Source: an uncultured Oscillibacter sp.
Lineage (GTDB): Bacteria; Bacillota; Clostridia; Oscillospirales; Oscillospiraceae
Reading direction: 5' to 3'
Length of the DNA stretch: 64,000 nt
NCBI GenBank assembly: GCA_947577075.1
Contig: CANPTW010000002.1
Coordinates: forward strand, 94,884 to 158,883
Shown: piece after piece, positions 8,766-16,031 of the stretch
How the letters are laid out: each line of letters starts with the position of its first letter
Numbering within the stretch: position 1 is the first letter of the stretch
Notes under the pieces: model-generated
The model's database searches: none
Told to the model about the DNA's origin: nothing
Seen by the model: only the letters and a program-made list of their open reading frames with translations
Translations under genes and position numbers: made by a program

Positions 8766-9100
8766 TGCTCCGTCACCACGGCGAAGAAGCGCAGATCCTC
8801 GCCGCCCTCGGGGCTGTCGTTCATCAGGCTGTGGGCGTGGCCCTTGGGGCAGTAGTGGCAGCTCCCGGCCTCCAGGGGCTCGCAGCCGTCGTCATAAAGG
8901 ATTTTTCCCTTCCCGGAGAGGATATAGATGATCTCGCTTCCGGTCTCGTGGGTGTGCATGCCGATGGTGGCCCCGGGGATCAGCCGGCCCCGCATGATCT
9001 TGTTCAGCGGGTCGCTGTATATCCGCATGCGGGCCTCCTTCTCGCCGCCCCGCATGTGGGGGATGACCTGGGGCTCCATCTTGTCGAATTCGATCAGCAT
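8762..9100 (-). CDS. Small single-domain cupin protein
   Basis: This 112-aa protein has the two cupin motifs. Motif 1 is GMHTHETGSEIIYILSGKG (about residues 47-65), with two His and a Glu as metal ligands. Motif 2 is around YCPKGHAHSLMN, with a further His. The fold is a small metal-binding beta-barrel. Substrate and reaction cannot be told from sequence. The gene lies 14 bases after alaS in the same direction and overlaps the next gene by 4 bases, so all three may be co-transcribed. Confidence 0.85.
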   Translation of the reverse strand: MLIEFDKMEPQVIPHMRGGEKEARMRIYSDPLNKIMRGRLIPGATIGMHTHETGSEIIYILSGKGKILYDDGCEPLEAGSCHYCPKGHAHSLMNDSPEGGEDLRFFAVVTEQ

Positions 9101-9114
9101 GGTTTCCGCTCCTT

Positions 9115-11760
9115 TCAGTTCAGTTTCCCGGCCACGAAATCATCCACCATGGCCAGGGCGTCGTCCAGCTTCAAAACGTCGGTGCCGCCGCCCATGGCGC
9201 TGTCCGGCTTGCCGCCGCCTTTTCCCCCGCAGACGGGGGCGATGGCCTTGATGATATCTCCGGCTTTGACCCCCCGGGCAACGGCCTCCTTGCCGCAGAC
9301 CGCCTGGAAGGTGATTTTCCCGTCGTTGACGGAGGCCATGACGCCCACCACGCCGGGTTCCTTGTCCCGGAGGAAATCGCCCATCTTCCGCAGGGCGCCC
9401 GCGTCCAGGCCGTCCCGCTGGGCGGTGAGGACCTTGAGGCCCTTCACGTCCTTGGCGCTCATCAGGAAATTCCGGGCCTCGCCCAGGGAGGCCTCGGCCT
9501 TGAACTTGTCCAGGGCCTGGCGGAGCTCCTTCATCTCGGCGGTCTGCTGCTCGATGCGGCTTTCCAGCTCGCCGGGGGTGGTCTTCAGCAGTTGGGCGGC
9601 GTGGAAGAGCATCTGCTGGTTCCGGTTCACCGTCTCCAGAGTCAGCTTGCCCACGGTGGCCTCGATGCGCCGCACGCCGGAGGCCACGGAGCCCTCGGAC
9701 TTGATGCGGAAGGGCCCGGCCTTGGCGGTGTTGTCCAGGTGGGTGCCGCCGCAGAATTCCATGGAGAAATCGCCCATTTCCACGACCCGGACCACGTCGC
9801 CGTACTTCTCGCCGAACATGGCCACCGCGCCCTTGCGCTTGGCCTCCTCAATGGGCAGAACCTCCGTCACAACGGGCAGGCCCTCCAGAATGGCGTCGTT
9901 CACCAGCCGGTCGATCTCGCTGAGCTGCTCCGGGGTGATGGCCTCGAAGTGGGTGAAGTCAAAGCGGATGCGGTCTGGCTCCACCAGGGAGCCCGCCTGG
10001 TGCACGTGGTCCCCCAGGACCTTTTTCAATGCCGCGTCCAGCAGGTGGGTGGCGCTGTGGGCCCGGCGGACGGCCTTGCGGCGCTGGCCGTCGATGGTGG
10101 CGGAGACGGCCTGCCCGACCTTCAGCTCGCCGCTCTTCAGAACGCCGGTGTGGAGGAACTTTCCGCCCTTGTTCTTCTGCACGTCCCGGACCTCAAAGAC
10201 GCAGTTCTCCCCGGCGGAGATCACGCCGTGGTCCGCCACCTGGCCGCCCATCTCGGCGTAGAAGGTGGTCTGGTCCAGCACCAGCGTGGCTTCGGCCCCG
10301 GAGACGATCTCCTCCCGGAGCTCGCCCTCCACCACGATGGCCAGGAGCTTCGCCTCCACGGTCTCCTTGTCGTAGCCCACGAACTCCGTGGCGGGCACGT
10401 CGCTGCCGAACTCGATGCCGGCCCAGCCCAGGTCGCCCAGGGCCTCCCGGGCCTTCCGCGCCCGGACCCGCTGCTCTTCCATCAGCCGGCTGAAGCCCTC
10501 CCGGTCCACGGTCATGCCCTCTTCCTCCACCATCTCCACGGTCAGGTCGATGGGGAAGCCGAAGGTGTCGTAGAGCTTGAAGGCGTCCGCGCCGGAGAAG
10601 ACGGTCTCGCCCCGCTGCTTGTGGGCGGAGAGGAGGTCGCTGTAGATCCGCATTCCGCCGTCGATGGTCTTGGCGAAGTTCTCCTCCTCCGTGCGGATGA
10701 CCTTGGTGATATAGCCCTGCTTCTCCCGGAGGTCGGGATAGGCGGACTCGTTTTCTTGGACCACCGTGTCCACCACGTCGAAGAGGAAGGGCTTCTCCAC
10801 CCCCAGCAGCCGCCCGTGGCGGGCCGCCCGGCGGAGGAGGCGGCGGAGCACGTAGCCCCGGCCCTCGTTGCTGGGGAGCACGCCGTCGCAGATCATCATG
10901 ACGGAGGAGCGGATGTGGTCCGTGATGACCCGGAGGCTCACGTCGGTCTTGTGGCTCTCCTTATAGTGGGCCCCGGTGATTTCGGAGACTTTATTGGTAA
11001 TGTTCATGACGGTGTCCACGTCGAAGAGGGAGCCCACATTCTGGCACACGCAGGCCAGCCGCTCCAGGCCCATGCCCGTGTCGATGTTTTTGTTTTTCAT
11101 CTCCTCGTAGTGCCCTTCTCCGTCGTTGACGAACTGAGAGAAGACGTTGTTCCAGACCTCGATATACCGGTCGCAGTCGCAGCCCACGGTGCAGCCGGGC
11201 TTTCCGCAGCCGTGCTCGGCACCCCGGTCGTAGTAGACCTCGGAGCAGGGGCCGCAGGGGCCCGCGCCGTGCTCCCAGAAGTTGTCCTCCTTGCCGAAGC
11301 GGAAGATGCGCTCCGCGGGGATGCCGATGTCCTTGTTCCAGATTTCAAAGGCCTCGTCGTCGTCCAGGTAGATGGAGGGATAGAGCCGGTCCTCCTCCAG
11401 GCCCACCACCTTGGTCAAAAACTCCCAGCAGTAGGGGATGGCGTCCTTTTTAAAGTAGTCGCCGAAGGAGAAGTTGCCCAGCATCTCAAAGTAGGTGCCG
11501 TGGCGGTCGGTCTTGCCGATGTTCTCGATGTCGCCGGTGCGGATGCACTTCTGGCAGGTGCAGACCCGGTCCCGGGGGGGCTCCTCCTCCCGGGTGAACC
11601 AGGTTTTCATGGGGGCCATGCCGCTGTTGATGAGCAGGAGGCTGGCGTCGTTGGCGGGGGGGATCAGGGAAAAGCTGGGCAGGCGGAGATGGCCCTTGCT
11701 CTCGAAGTAGCTGAGGAACATCTCCCGCAGCTCGTTCAGGCCGTGGTAGGGGTGTGACAT
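9115..11760 (-). CDS. alaS: Alanyl-tRNA synthetase
   Basis: This 881-aa class II synthetase charges tRNA-Ala and is of full family length. The N-terminal aminoacylation domain begins MSHPYHGLNELREMFL. The editing domain carries HSATHLLDAAL (HxxxH) and CGGTHLDNT (CxxxH), the zinc-binding residues for hydrolysing Ser- or Gly-tRNA-Ala. A C-terminal C-Ala domain ends the protein. The ATG at 11760 follows TCAGGAGGTAAT. An upstream 141-aa gene and an alanine T-box leader precede it, so expression should respond to uncharged tRNA-Ala. Confidence 0.97.
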   Translation of the reverse strand: MSHPYHGLNELREMFLSYFESKGHLRLPSFSLIPPANDASLLLINSGMAPMKTWFTREEEPPRDRVCTCQKCIRTGDIENIGKTDRHGTYFEMLGNFSFGDYFKKDAIPYCWEFLTKVVGLEEDRLYPSIYLDDDEAFEIWNKDIGIPAERIFRFGKEDNFWEHGAGPCGPCSEVYYDRGAEHGCGKPGCTVGCDCDRYIEVWNNVFSQFVNDGEGHYEEMKNKNIDTGMGLERLACVCQNVGSLFDVDTVMNITNKVSEITGAHYKESHKTDVSLRVITDHIRSSVMMICDGVLPSNEGRGYVLRRLLRRAARHGRLLGVEKPFLFDVVDTVVQENESAYPDLREKQGYITKVIRTEEENFAKTIDGGMRIYSDLLSAHKQRGETVFSGADAFKLYDTFGFPIDLTVEMVEEEGMTVDREGFSRLMEEQRVRARKAREALGDLGWAGIEFGSDVPATEFVGYDKETVEAKLLAIVVEGELREEIVSGAEATLVLDQTTFYAEMGGQVADHGVISAGENCVFEVRDVQKNKGGKFLHTGVLKSGELKVGQAVSATIDGQRRKAVRRAHSATHLLDAALKKVLGDHVHQAGSLVEPDRIRFDFTHFEAITPEQLSEIDRLVNDAILEGLPVVTEVLPIEEAKRKGAVAMFGEKYGDVVRVVEMGDFSMEFCGGTHLDNTAKAGPFRIKSEGSVASGVRRIEATVGKLTLETVNRNQQMLFHAAQLLKTTPGELESRIEQQTAEMKELRQALDKFKAEASLGEARNFLMSAKDVKGLKVLTAQRDGLDAGALRKMGDFLRDKEPGVVGVMASVNDGKITFQAVCGKEAVARGVKAGDIIKAIAPVCGGKGGGKPDSAMGGGTDVLKLDDALAMVDDFVAGKLN

Positions 11761-11791
11761 GGGTATTACCTCCTGAAATAATACTTTTGAA

Positions 11792-12217
11792 TTATTCAAT
11801 GACAATTTTGTACTCGGAACCGCCGCCCTCCGGGTCGTCCGCCTCGCAGGGCACGGCGTAGAATCGTTTGCCGATCAGGGTGCGCAGGTTTCGGATATCC
11901 TGAATGTCGCCGGAGCCGAATTCCTGGTAACAAGCTGTCGCGCTGGCTTGGTTCAGCTCGTCATAGAAGTCGGTGACATAGACGGAGTAGTTATCCAGAA
12001 TGTCTTCAAAGGGGACCTGGGTGATATCCTGGGGGCAGCCGCCCTCCTCGCCGTAACACTCCGGCTCCATCTCAAAGGACAGGGAGGTGACATAGATGTC
12101 TTCCTGGCCGAATCCGGGCTGCCAGTAGGGGTTTCTGCCCAAATAAATGCCCTCTTCTGCCATCTGGTACTCCGGCCCGCTGTATTTTTCCGGCGTATAG
12201 TTTTGGAAATTCTTCAT
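11792..12217 (-). CDS. Unknown acidic protein between the Ala T-box and alaS
   Basis: This 141-aa, strongly acidic protein has many Tyr and Glu residues and several Cys. It has no signal peptide, membrane segment or motif I recognise. It starts at the first ATG after the T-box terminator, with AAAGGAGG about 8 bases upstream, and ends 31 bases before alaS. It should therefore be controlled by alanine-tRNA charging together with alaS. No function is proposed. Confidence 0.7.
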   Translation of the reverse strand: MKNFQNYTPEKYSGPEYQMAEEGIYLGRNPYWQPGFGQEDIYVTSLSFEMEPECYGEEGGCPQDITQVPFEDILDNYSVYVTDFYDELNQASATACYQEFGSGDIQDIRNLRTLIGKRFYAVPCEADDPEGGGSEYKIVIE

Positions 12218-12237
12218 ACTGCGCCTCCTTTCTGAAC

Positions 12238-12471
12238 AAAAAAACCCCTGACAACGTCAGGGGCGAAGGTTTCTTCGCGGTACCACCCTAATTATCCCCC
12301 GGTACAGGGAACATCTTGAGCCATCCGGTAACGGGGATGAGCCGTTCCGCTCTTCGCGGACCGCTCCAAAGTGGCGGCCTTGCGGCGTGGACGAGGGGCT
12401 TTCACCGTCCCCCTCTCGCTGAGGAACCGTCTCGCAGGGCTGGCTTTTTCACGGCGTTTGCCATTGTGAAC
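12238..12471 (-). promoter_or_regulatory. Alanine-specific T-box riboswitch leader
   Basis: Minus-strand leader RNA. The T-box sequence AGGGTGGTACCGCG is complete (complement at 12276-12289) and can pair with the acceptor end of uncharged tRNA. A terminator stem CCCCTGAC/GTCAGGGG with seven T follows (12238-12263). In the stem I region GCC lies in the context GCCACTTTGGAGC (GCC complement at 12373-12375), matching a specifier loop reading an alanine codon. Uncharged tRNA-Ala should stabilise the antiterminator and allow transcription of the 141-aa gene and alaS. Confidence 0.93.
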
Positions 12472-12477
12472 AGAGAT

Positions 12478-12505
12478 ATTATATCGTTTCCGCGGAATTT
12501 GTCAA
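12478..12505 (-). promoter_or_regulatory. Sigma A promoter of the T-box / alaS transcript
   Basis: A perfect TTGACA (12500-12505) and a perfect TATAAT (12478-12483) on the minus strand, 16 bases apart. The -35 box overlaps the stop codon region of the 66-aa gene upstream. Confidence 0.9.
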
Positions 12506-12702
12506 GACGGTTTTTGCCCTTTTCTCCGCTTTTCAGCCGGAGTTTTCTTCCGCCCTTTTACCAGGACGCACTCGCCGGTCCGGATGCACTCCCCGCAGCC
12601 GATGCAGGGCGTGCTTCCGCTCTTATCGCCGTAGAGAAACCCGCAGATGACCGCCGGGACCAAGAGAACGCCGATCAAAAACAGCCAGCCGTACCATGCC
12701 AT
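12502..12702 (-). CDS. Small membrane protein with a four-cysteine cluster
   Basis: This 66-aa protein has one N-terminal transmembrane helix (about residues 5-24). Behind it lies PCIGCGECIRTGEC, four Cys spaced C-x2-C-x2-C-x5-C, then a Lys/Arg-rich tail. The cysteines could bind a metal or an Fe-S cluster, but a complete ferredoxin fold is not present. The ATG follows AAAGGGGG. Its last codons overlap the -35 box of the alaS promoter. No function is assigned. Confidence 0.65.
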   Translation of the reverse strand: MAWYGWLFLIGVLLVPAVICGFLYGDKSGSTPCIGCGECIRTGECVLVKGRKKTPAEKRRKGQKPS

Positions 12703-12728
12703 GTCTTACGCCCCCTTTTTATATTATT

Positions 12729-13184
12729 TTACAGGGAAAAAGGCGGCTTTGTCAGTGGCATCTGCAACAGTCTAAGCCCCAATAGGGGAAGAAGCGCCTC
12801 CGCCGGGCCGGGGAGAGCGGGAAGGGGAAACTCCTGGGGCTCGATGGTCCCGCCGTCCGGCCGGGGCAGGGCCCGCTGGACGCAGAGCACCGGCGAGGCC
12901 AGGCTGGAGAGGGTCAGGCTGTCCCTGGGGGAGAGGCCGTAGGAAATCACCGTTTCCGCCCGGACCTGGGCCGGGAGGGCGGGAAGGTCCCCGGGAACCA
13001 GCAGGAGGCGGCAGACGATTTTGCCGCCTTCCCGGCGGTCCGCCATCGCCCGGCAGCCCTCCGGCGTCAGGGCCAGCAGAGGCCAGATGTGCTCCGCCAG
13101 CTCCGCGCCCCGCCGGATTCCGCGGCTCCCGGGCGGCAGCAGCTGCGCCCACGCTGTGGGGCAGTCGTAGATTGCGGCGTCCAT
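12729..13184 (-). CDS. Hypothetical protein
   Basis: This 151-aa protein starts at ATG 13184 (MDAAIYDCPTAW), six bases after GGAGG. An upstream in-frame extension exists but would run into the leader of the divergent gene. The sequence is rich in Leu, Pro and Arg, without transmembrane helices or known motifs. It lies 26 bases upstream of the 66-aa Cys protein, so the two may share a transcript. I do not recognise a family. Confidence 0.6.
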   Translation of the reverse strand: MDAAIYDCPTAWAQLLPPGSRGIRRGAELAEHIWPLLALTPEGCRAMADRREGGKIVCRLLLVPGDLPALPAQVRAETVISYGLSPRDSLTLSSLASPVLCVQRALPRPDGGTIEPQEFPLPALPGPAEALLPLLGLRLLQMPLTKPPFSL

Positions 13185-13446
13185 CCCATCCCTCCAGCCG
13201 GGGCGGCGCCGCCCCGGAGTTTTGGGCCCGCTGGCGGGCCCGACGGAAAATAGTTTCCGCAGAGGCCGGAATTCCATGCAAAATTTTCTCGTCTTTTTCC
13301 CGGGAGTGTGGTACAATAGCCCACGGGCAGAAACGAAAATCCCGGGTTCCCCGGGGCCGCTTGGAGCATCTTTCCATTGCGGACGGACAGGCGGCCCGCG
13401 AGGGGAGCTTCTCCTCTGGGCCGGGGACGAACAGGGAGGTGAGGGC

Positions 13447-13980
13447 TTGGATTTTTGGGGCCACTTGAAAACGGTTCACCGCCACCGCGCCCTGGTGCGG
13501 AAGCACTGCTTCCGCCTGGGACTTTACTGGCAGGGGCTGACCCATGATCTCTCGAAATACGCCCCGGTGGAGTTCTGGCCGGGGGTAAAGTACTTCCAGG
13601 GGGACCACAGCCCCAACGACCAGCAGCGCCGGGAGGAGGGCTGCAGCGCCGCCTGGCTCCACCACAAGGGGCGGAACAAGCACCATTTTGAATATTGGAC
13701 CGACTATCAGCAGGACGGCAGCGGCATCGGCGGCGTGGAGATGCCGCCTAAATATGTGGCGGAGATGTTCTGCGACCGGCTGGCGGCCAGCAAGGTATAC
13801 AAGGGCGGGAACTTTGACCCCGGGGACCCCTATAAGTTCTTTGAGCGGGGGAAGGGGCGGCGGCTGCTGCTCCACCCGGCCACGGCGGCTCTGCTGGAAC
13901 GGATTTTGGTTATGCTCCGGGACGAGGGGGAGGACGCGGCCTTCGCGTTTGTCCGCCGGGAGGTTTTGGGAAAAAAGTAG
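13447..13980 (+). CDS. DUF5662 family protein
   Basis: This 177-aa protein has recurring His and Asp motifs: HLKTVHRHRALVRKHCF, then QGLTHDLSKYAPVEFWPGVKYFQ, then WLHHKGRNKHHFEYW. They look like a metal-binding helical (HD-like) site, and I recall this pattern as DUF5662. It starts at TTG 13447, preceded by GGGAGGTGA. The upstream in-frame extension is low-complexity and ignored. A catalytic role is plausible from the conserved His/Asp residues but unproven. Confidence 0.8.
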   Translation: MDFWGHLKTVHRHRALVRKHCFRLGLYWQGLTHDLSKYAPVEFWPGVKYFQGDHSPNDQQRREEGCSAAWLHHKGRNKHHFEYWTDYQQDGSGIGGVEMPPKYVAEMFCDRLAASKVYKGGNFDPGDPYKFFERGKGRRLLLHPATAALLERILVMLRDEGEDAAFAFVRREVLGKK

Positions 13981-13992
13981 GAGGGATACGGT

Positions 13993-14520
13993 ATGGAAGA
14001 GCGTGGAATTCGGGGACTTCTGCAGCCCGGGGAGCGTCTGCTGTGGGAGGGAGCGCCGGAGCGGGGAATCCGGCTCCAGCGTTCGGACTGGTATACCATT
14101 CCGTTCAGCCTCCTTTGGTGCGGGATGCTCTGCGTCGTCATAGGGCCGCAGCTTCGCATGGTGACGGTCCTGCCGCTTTTTGGACTGATCTATATTCCCT
14201 TTATTCTGGCGGGGCTCTACCTGCTGGCCGGGCGCTTTTTCTTCCGGGCCTGGCGGCTGGCGGGGGCGCGCTATGCCGTGACGGACAAGCGGGTGATTCT
14301 CGTCGGCCGCCGGGAAACCCTCTTTTTGATGTATGGCCAGATTCCCCTTCTGCAGAAGGAAATCCGCCGGAGCGGCGTGGGAACCGTCTGGTTCCGGCAG
14401 CCCGCCTATTACGGAAGCGGAAACCACCGCCGCCGGGTTCCTGGCGTGGGCTTTGAGGAGATCGCCGAGGCGGAGCGGGTCTATCGGCTGATCGAGGGGC
14501 AGATGATGAACCGGGATTGA
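13993..14520 (+). CDS. Two-helix membrane protein with a PH-like (YdbS/DUF304-type) domain
   Basis: This 175-aa protein begins with LLQPGERLLWEGAPERG, typical of bacterial PH-domain membrane proteins. Two transmembrane helices follow (about 34-53 and 58-78), then a beta-rich cytoplasmic part with YAVTDKRVILVGRR (about 94-107), the usual core of such domains. The ATG sits 13 bases after the upstream gene stop with an AGGAGGG site. Family members are of unknown role, probably at the membrane. Confidence 0.7.
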   Translation: MEERGIRGLLQPGERLLWEGAPERGIRLQRSDWYTIPFSLLWCGMLCVVIGPQLRMVTVLPLFGLIYIPFILAGLYLLAGRFFFRAWRLAGARYAVTDKRVILVGRRETLFLMYGQIPLLQKEIRRSGVGTVWFRQPAYYGSGNHRRRVPGVGFEEIAEAERVYRLIEGQMMNRD

Positions 14521-14594
14521 AGACGGGAGAACTCTCTCCCGGGTTCCTCCCGCCGGCCTGCCGAAACCGTGGAAGGAATCAAATGCTTGCAATT

Positions 14595-14625
14595 GGGCGG
14601 GAAACCCGGAAAGGGTTTCCCGCCC
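14595..14625. terminator. Strong hairpin between convergent genes
   Basis: A 13-bp perfect stem (GGGCGGGAAACCC and its complement) with a 5-base loop lies between two converging genes. No good T-tract follows on either strand, so it is a terminator candidate or an RNA 3'-end stabiliser. Confidence 0.5.
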
Positions 14626-14630
14626 GCACG

Positions 14631-15428
14631 CTATTTGATGTTTGCCCCGAAAAAGGCCAGCAGCTTCAGAAGCGGCGTCCAGAGCTTGGGATGGTGCTCC
14701 AGAAGGAAGGACTCCACCTCGGCCTGGGTCAGGCCGTCTCCCCAGAGCAGAAGGTGCCGGCCCGCCGCGTCATAGCCCACGGCGGTTTCCCCCACCGCCG
14801 CCACGCCCACGGCGATTTTCCCGCCCAGCGCCGCCACGCCCCCGGCGTACCAGAGGCCCAAAGCCACGGGGCCGAAGGCCAGCAGGCCCACGGCCACCGG
14901 CCCCAGCGCCGCCAGTCCGAAGGCCAGGCAGCCTATGGAGAGGAGCCCTGCCGATATCAAGCCGAGGCTGAACAGCCCCGCGCTCATAAGCCCCAGGGAG
15001 ACGATTCCAACGGCGATGTTGCCGATGGCGACGACGCCCCGGGCCACATCCTGCGCGCGCGCCGGACGCCCATAGAGGCGGAACCGGATGGAAACCAGCG
15101 GCAGTCCGAAGATCCTGGTTTTGCTGTCGTAGGCATAGCCCCGGAAGTAACTGGAAATCTCCTCTACCTGCTCCTCCAGCCTCGCCGTGGAAGGGGCCGG
15201 GGGTTCGGCGGGACGTTCCGGCTCCTCCAGGCGGTCTTTTACCAGATAGTCCACGCTCACGCCGAAGAGGTCCGACAGGGCCACCAGCTTGGAGAGCTCC
15301 GGCGCCGCCGCGCCGCTCTCCCACTTGCTGACGGACTGCCGGGTTACCCCCAGCCGGTCCGCCAGCTGCTCCTGGGACAGCCCCTCCCGGCGGCGGAGCT
15401 CCAGCAGTTTTTCTGAGAATGTCTTCAT
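14631..15428 (-). CDS. XRE-family regulator with a C-terminal glycine-rich hydrophobic repeat domain
   Basis: This 265-aa protein has an N-terminal helix-turn-helix (about residues 5-60; LSQEQLADRLGVTRQSVSKW). A linker of about 40 residues follows, then some 90 residues of Gly/Ala/Leu-rich repeats of the type GLxAxGxxAxG, which could form several short membrane helices. The C-terminus is soluble. It could be a membrane-tethered regulator. The ATG at 15428 has GGGAG eight bases upstream, and an ATG six bases earlier is an alternative. Its long upstream region holds two candidate promoters. Targets are unknown. Confidence 0.75.
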   Translation of the reverse strand: MKTFSEKLLELRRREGLSQEQLADRLGVTRQSVSKWESGAAAPELSKLVALSDLFGVSVDYLVKDRLEEPERPAEPPAPSTARLEEQVEEISSYFRGYAYDSKTRIFGLPLVSIRFRLYGRPARAQDVARGVVAIGNIAVGIVSLGLMSAGLFSLGLISAGLLSIGCLAFGLAALGPVAVGLLAFGPVALGLWYAGGVAALGGKIAVGVAAVGETAVGYDAAGRHLLLWGDGLTQAEVESFLLEHHPKLWTPLLKLLAFFGANIK

Positions 15429-15512
15429 ACGCATGCTCTCCCTTGTTTGAGGATGGGCGGAAAGCCGGACAGGGACGCCGGTTCCCGCGGGTGTTTTCCG
15501 ATCTTCCCGTAG

Positions 15513-15541
15513 ACTTTAGCCTGTCCCGCCGGAAAACGCAA
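15513..15541 (-). promoter_or_regulatory. Candidate proximal promoter of the XRE gene
   Basis: TTGCGT (15536-15541) and TAAAGT (15513-15518) on the minus strand, 17 bases apart. Match is moderate. Confidence 0.4.
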
Positions 15542-15779
15542 GAACGCGGCGGGTGGAACTTTGTCAACCGCCGGTTGCGCCCCTCTTTTTTCGGGGAAAA
15601 CGAGGCGTGCTCCGATGTGGAGGCCGGATTTCCGCCGCGCTCCCTTGAGGATGGGAGGCGAAATTTTGCCGAAGCCCTTCGAAAGCCTCCGGGAGCGGGG
15701 GGATACGGCCAAGGCGGCGGAAACGAATCCGATGAATCCCTTTCCGCCCTGCCGCTTATAACAGGGGGTTTTCACAGGC

Positions 15780-15807
15780 ATTATACGTGTTTGGGGGCAA
15801 AAGTCAA
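15780..15807 (-). promoter_or_regulatory. Candidate distal promoter of the XRE gene
   Basis: TTGACT (15802-15807) and a perfect TATAAT (15780-15785) on the minus strand, 16 bases apart. If used, it gives a leader of about 340 nt before the XRE gene. Confidence 0.6.
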
Positions 15808-15943
15808 GGATTGGGAGGCGTTTCCCCTTGATCGGGAGCCGTTTTCCCCGCGCCCGTCCCGGCCCGTTGTCAGAATGCACAAAGGTTTTCCGGCATTTTT
15901 TGAAATATCGGAAAAAATTCAGCGGAGAATTGAAATTCCGCCC

Positions 15944-15972
15944 TTGTTTATTTTCCTGTCAAATGTTACACT
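15944..15972 (+). promoter_or_regulatory. Promoter of gdhA
   Basis: TTGTTT (15944-15949) and TACACT (15967-15972), 17 bases apart, give a start site about 50 bases before the gdhA ATG. Confidence 0.65.
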
Positions 15973-16031
15973 AAAGACAACACCCCGCAGGGGTTTCGAA
16001 GGTACCCTATGTTTTAAGGAGGATGTTTGCT

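Larger units (their letters stand above)
15429..16031. other. 603-bp gene-free interval between divergent genes
   Basis: No convincing reading frame lies here. It holds two minus-strand promoter candidates for the XRE gene, implying leaders of roughly 80 and 340 nt, and one plus-strand promoter for gdhA. The remaining sequence is GC-rich without a feature I can name. Confidence 0.5.

Noticed and set aside
9592..11757. Very long open frame (over 700 codons) on the plus strand opposite alaS
   Set aside because: It is an antisense shadow caused by high GC at codon position 3. The opposite strand encodes alanyl-tRNA synthetase with all its motifs. The predicted protein is low-complexity His/Gly/Leu/Val.
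12316..12942. Plus-strand open frame opposite the T-box and its upstream gene
   Set aside because: It covers a well-defined T-box leader and promoter on the other strand and has no recognisable domain.
15425..15880. Possible 151-codon minus-strand gene upstream of the XRE regulator
   Set aside because: It overlaps two candidate promoters and the XRE ribosome site, has no good start signal and has a composition unlike the real genes. It is kept as leader sequence, with some doubt.
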